Positions 60,518 to 64,000 of a DNA stretch of 64,000 nt are shown here, piece after piece. Both the position numbers and the translations under genes were made by a program. Location of the stretch: contig CAWGYT010000010.1 in NCBI GenBank assembly GCA_963826795.1, positions 620,001 to 684,000 on the forward strand, in the 5' to 3' direction. Each line of letters begins with the position of its first letter. Within the stretch, counting starts at the first letter, position 1. The notes under the pieces were generated by a model. It had not been told where the DNA came from. It searched no databases and saw nothing but the letters and a program-made list of their open reading frames with translations. Origin of the DNA: CAWGYT01 sp963826795 (GTDB lineage Bacteria; Planctomycetota; Planctomycetia; Pirellulales; Pirellulaceae).

Positions 60518-62739
60518 ATGATGAGTCAAGCAGAAACCGTGTTGCCGACCAAGGCGTCCACTCCCCTCCGGCCTCACGAAATGACGGCTCAGACGCTGTA
60601 CGACAAGTGCATGGCCCTGGCCAGCAACCTGTGGTGGACTTGGCACCCGGAGGTGATCAACCTGTTCCGCGATCTGGATCCGATCCGCTGGCGGCAGTTG
60701 GACCACAATCCGATCGCCCTGCTCGCGGAGTTCACGCCCGGACGGCTGGAGACGCGGGCCGCCGAGATGGTGCTCTACAGCCGCATCAACCACGCCTATC
60801 GCCGGCTGAAGGAGTATATGTCGTCGTCGCGGAACCACCTGGGCGGCGACGCACGCCGGCGTGCTGGGCGCCAAGCCGGTGGCCTATTTTTCGGCGGAAT
60901 TCGGCATCCACGAGTCGGTGCCGATCTATTCCGGCGGCCTGGGCGTCCTCTCGGGCGACCACATCAAGAGCGCCAGCGGGCTGGGCGTTCCGCTGGTGGC
61001 CATCGGACTGTTTTACGACCAGGGCTATTTCAAGCAGCACCTGGACGAGGACGGCTACCAGCACGAGGAGTACCTCGACACCAAGGTCGAGAACCTGCCG
61101 CATGGAGCCGGCGCTGGTCGCCCGACGGCAAGCCGATCACGGTCACGATCGACACCCGCACCGGCAGCCTTGCTGCCCAAGGTCTGGCTGATGCACGTCG
61201 GCCGCGTCAGCTTGTACCTGCTCGATTGCGACGTCGAGGGCAACAGCCCGGAGGACCGCGAGCTGACCAGCCGGCTTTACGGCGGCGACGACCGCACGCG
61301 AATTCGCCAGGAGCTGGTGCTGGGCGTCGGCGGCGTCCGGGCCCTGACGGCATTGGGGATCACGCCGGGCGTGTACCATCTGAACGAAGGCCACAGCGCG
61401 TTCGCCCCGCTGGAGGCGATCCGCGAGCGGATGCAGGAGGACGGCATGAGCTTCGACGACGCCCTGCGCGAGGTGGCCCAGCACACGGTCTTCACCACGC
61501 ACACGCCGGTGCCCGCCGGCCACGACCGCTTCGACGGCGGGCTGATCGAGGAGCATCTCGGGCCGCTTGCGCGACGAGCTGGGGATTTCCTACGAGCAGC
61601 TGATGGGCCTGGGCCGCGTCGAGCCGCAGAACGAGCGAGGAGTCGTTCTGCATGACCGTGCTGGGGCTGAAGCTGTCGCGGCGGGCCAACGCCGTCAGCA
61701 CCCTGCACGGCCACGTCACCCGGCGGATGTGGGCCCACCTCTGGCCCTGGCGGGTCGGAGGAAGAGATTCCCATCGGCCACATCACCAACGGCGTGCACA
61801 TCCCCAGTTGGCTGGCCTGGCAGATGCAGCAGCTTTACGACCGCCACTTCCCGGCCGACTGGGCTGACCGGATGGGCGAGCCGGAGGTCTGGCAGGACAT
61901 CCACAACGTCGATCCGGGCGAGCTGTGGGAAACGCACAACGCGCTGAAGAACCTGCTGTTGGCCTTCGTCCGCCGCCGCGTCAGCCGCCAGTGCCGCCGC
62001 CGCGGCGAGAGCGACGAGGCGGTCGAGGCCGCCCGCAACATGCTCGATCCGAACGTCCTGACGATCGGCTTCGCCCGCCGCTTCGCCACCTACAAGCGGG
62101 CCGACCTGATCCTGTCGCGACCTCGACCGGCTGTGCCGATGGCTGATCAACGAGCAGACGGCCGATGCAGATCATCTTCGCCGGCAAGGCCCATCCCGCG
62201 GACGAGCCGGGCAAGCAGCTGATCCAGACAGATCGCCAACCCGCGGCACGATCCGCGCTTCGCGCAATCGGCTCGTGTTCATCGAGGACTACGACATCAA
62301 CGTCTGCCGCCACCTGATCCAGGGCGTCGACGTCTGGCTGAACAATCCCCGCCGGCCGCTGGAGGCCTCCGGCACCAGCGGCCAGAAGGTCGTGCTCAAC
62401 GGCGGCCTGAACCTGCTCGATCCTCGACGGCTGGTGGGCCGAAGCCTACGACGGCAGCAACGGCTTCGCCATCGGCAAGGGCACCAGCCACGTCGTCGGA
62501 CGAGATCACCGACCGCCGCGACGCGCGAGTCCCTGTACGACGTGCTGGAGAAGCAGGTCATTCCGCTCTACTACGACCGCGACGTCGACGGCCTGCCGCG
62601 GCAGTGGATCAAGCGGATGATGAACTCGATCAGCTCGCTGGCCTGGCGATTCAGTGCCCACCGCATGGTGATCGACTACGCCCGCACGTGCTACGTGCCC
62701 GCCGCCGGCGGCCTGAGCTGCGACATGAATCTGAAGTAG
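60518..62739 (+). CDS. glgP: Alpha-glucan (glycogen/maltodextrin) phosphorylase, short form, heavily frameshifted
   Basis: About 730 residues when about fourteen one-base insertions are removed. Releases glucose 1-phosphate from alpha-1,4-glucans. In order: LASNLWWTWHPEVINLFRDL, KPVAYFSAEFGIHESVPIYS, GGLGVLSGDHIKSASGLGVP, ELVLGVGGVRALTALGI, YHLNEGHSAFAPLEAI, VFTTHTPVPAGHDRF, HITNGVHIPSW, TIGFARRFATYKRADLIL, QIIFAGKAHPADEPGKQLI, DVWLNNPRRPLEASGTSGQK (phosphate/PLP site), VVLNGGLNL. TIGR02094 type. ATG at 60518 or 60521, with AAGGAAAG upstream. The stop is followed at once by an exact repeat of the last 15 bases. Confidence 0.93.
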
Positions 62740-62754
62740 ATGAATCTGAAGTAG
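62725..62754. repeat. Direct duplication of 15 bp at the glgP stop
   Basis: ATGAATCTGAAGTAG occurs twice in direct succession (62725-62739, 62740-62754); the first copy is the last four codons and stop of glgP. Confidence 0.95.
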
Positions 62755-62799
62755 ATCCGGATGCGCACGGCGTCGAAGTGATCGCTCGCTCGCATTAGC

Positions 62800-63690
62800 G
62801 AGAAGGGCCATCAGGTTGTCACCTCTCCCGGGGCCGGGAGAGGTCGTCCGGGGCCCGCTCGCGGGGCCCGGGCGGGTGAGGGTCGCGGCTGTGGAATCCG
62901 TTGACCCGCTCGTCGGTCGACCCCCTCATCCGGCCTTCGGCCACCTTCTCCCGCGTCGGGGAGAAGGGCCATCAGGTTGTCACCTCTCCCGAGGCCGGGA
63001 GAGGTCGTCCGGGGCCCGCTCGCGGGGCCCGGGCGGGTGAGGGTCGCGGCTGTGGAATCCGTTGACCCGCTCGTCGGTCGACCCCCTCATCCGGCCTTCG
63101 GCCACCTTCTCCCGCGTCGGGGAGAAGGGCCATCAGGTTGTCACCTCTCCCGGGGCCGGGAGAGGTCGTCCGGGACCCGCTCGCGGGGCCCGGGCGGGTG
63201 AGGGTCGCGGCTGTGGAATCCGTTGACCCGCTCGTCGGTCGACCCCCTCATCCGGCCTTCGGCCACCTTCTCCCGCGTCGGGGAGAAGGGCCATCAGGTT
63301 GTCACCTCTCCCGGGGCCGGGAGAGGTCGACCGGGACCCGCTCGCGGGGCCCGGGCGGGTGAGGGTCGCGGCTGTGGAATCCGTTGACCCGCTCGTCGGT
63401 CGACCCCCTCATCCGGCCTTCGGCCACCTTCTCCCGCGTCGGGGAGAAGGGCCATCAGGTTGTCACCTCTCCCGAGGCCGGGAGAGGTCGTCCGGGACCC
63501 GCTCGCGGGGCCCGGGCGGGTGAGGGTCGCGGCTGTGGAATCCGTTGACCCGCTCGTCGGTCGACCCCCTCATCCGGCCTTCGGCCACCTTCTCCCGCGT
63601 CGGGGAGAAGGGCCATCAGGTTGTCACCTCTCCCGAGGCCGGGAGAGGTCGTCCGGGACCCGCTCGCGGGGCCCGGACGGGTGAGGGTCA
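62800..63690 (+). repeat. Tandem array of a 161-bp palindrome-rich unit, about 5.5 copies
   Basis: Five full units and a half unit, nearly identical, starting at about 62800, 62961, 63122, 63283, 63444 and 63605. Each has GAGAAGGGCCATCAGGTTGT, the hairpin CTCTCCCGGGGCCGGGAGAG, a GCCCGCTCGCGGGGCCC hairpin, and CATCCGGCCTTCGGCCACC. Copies differ by single bases (for example G/A in CCGGGGCC/CCGAGGCC). Same element family as the cluster at 25.6-26.1 kb. All 74-codon frames within are by-products. Confidence 0.97.
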
Positions 63691-63742
63691 GACGGAAGAG
63701 CCAGCTTGGCGGCACACCTGCCTCGATCTCCTCGGGGCGGGA

Positions 63743-64000
63743 TCAGCCGACGCCCACCGCGTGCTGCCATTGATCCGCGTCGATCGCCCGGTGCGGCACT
63801 CGAGCTCGCAGCCACTTGTAGCGTAATTTGCTCAGGCCTCGCAGCGGTGCCGTCTGACAGTGGTAGGGAATCAAACGGCGCAACCTTTCACTGAGTCGTT
63901 CTTTTTGGCGTGATTCGCCGGGTGTCGCGCTGCGTGAGCTCCAGTACTGTGCCCAGCCGATCGAGCCGCAGAGGCCGACGGCACCGAAACGTGGGCAGCG
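63743..64000 (-). CDS. C-terminal end of an unidentified protein (cut by the right edge)
   Basis: A minus-strand frame open from the right edge for about 85 codons ends at TGA 63745-63743. It reads basic and helical (RQKERLSERLRRLIPYHCQ, LSKLRYKWLRARVPHRAID) and is the only one of the three minus frames without stops. I do not recognise the family. It may also be a chance frame. Confidence 0.4.
   Translation of the reverse strand, partial: RCPRFGAVGLCGSIGWAQYWSSRSATPGESRQKERLSERLRRLIPYHCQTAPLRGLSKLRYKWLRARVPHRAIDADQWQHAVGVG

Noticed and set aside
62816..63684. Five 74-codon plus-strand frames and possible CRISPR-like periodicity
   Set aside because: They are copies of one 161-bp repeat without distinct spacers; units are palindromic and no cas genes are present.

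Overview
The window looks like a chromosome segment of a planctomycete (Planctomycetota, probably a Pirellulales-type member). The basis is high GC together with families typical of that phylum: a TAT-exported Gfo/Idh/MocA oxidoreductase, a DUF1570 metallopeptidase-like protein, a PVC-type membrane-bound dehydrogenase with a C-terminal heme c domain, a PEP-CTERM protein, and GC-rich palindromic intergenic repeats. No rRNA, tRNA, CRISPR array, prophage or intact transposase was seen.

Layout. 0-4.4 kb (minus): oxidoreductase (cut by the left edge), DUF1570 protein, iron-type ABC permease. 4.6-8.3 kb (plus): an alginate-acetylation-like set (AlgJ/DltD-like SGNH protein, AlgI-type MBOAT, CelD/FemAB-like acyltransferase). 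8.4-23.5 kb (minus): dehydrogenase/cytochrome, then, read from the far end, an AsmA-like protein, dapF, a DUF374 acyltransferase and the classical xseA-xseB-ispA-dxs-nadK housekeeping run, plus a secreted hypothetical protein. 23.9-30.7 kb: MFS transporter, tilS, and the rny-ymdB pair. 31-45.7 kb: an esterase-like protein, a small HATPase-like protein, then a flagellar export/motor cluster fliF-fliG-like-fliN-fliO-fliP-fliQ-fliR-flhB, an opposed sulfotransferase gene, and flhA-flhF-flhG-fliA. 45.8-48.5 kb: a PhoR-like kinase and a PEP-CTERM protein. 48.7-58.4 kb (all plus): a surface-glycan or small-molecule island of GT2, methyltransferase, AsnB-type amidotransferase, three tandem paralogous GT4 enzymes and an ABC exporter. 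The island is bracketed by inverted copies of one dispersed repeat. 58.5-64 kb: BON protein, cysC, glgP, a 161-bp tandem repeat array, and the end of an unidentified gene.

Two things stand out. First, many genes are split by one-base indels that cluster in some segments (12-18 kb, 39-45.7 kb, 60.5-62.6 kb) and are nearly absent in others. They hit genes that are normally essential (dxs, nadK), so sequence error is the most likely reason; nevertheless almost every insertion I could place falls at a codon junction, which is odd. Second, the flagellar cluster encodes shortened parts: an FlhB without its cytoplasmic autocleavage domain and a FliG-like protein without its torque domain. Coordinates of frameshifted genes below span the whole reconstructed gene.
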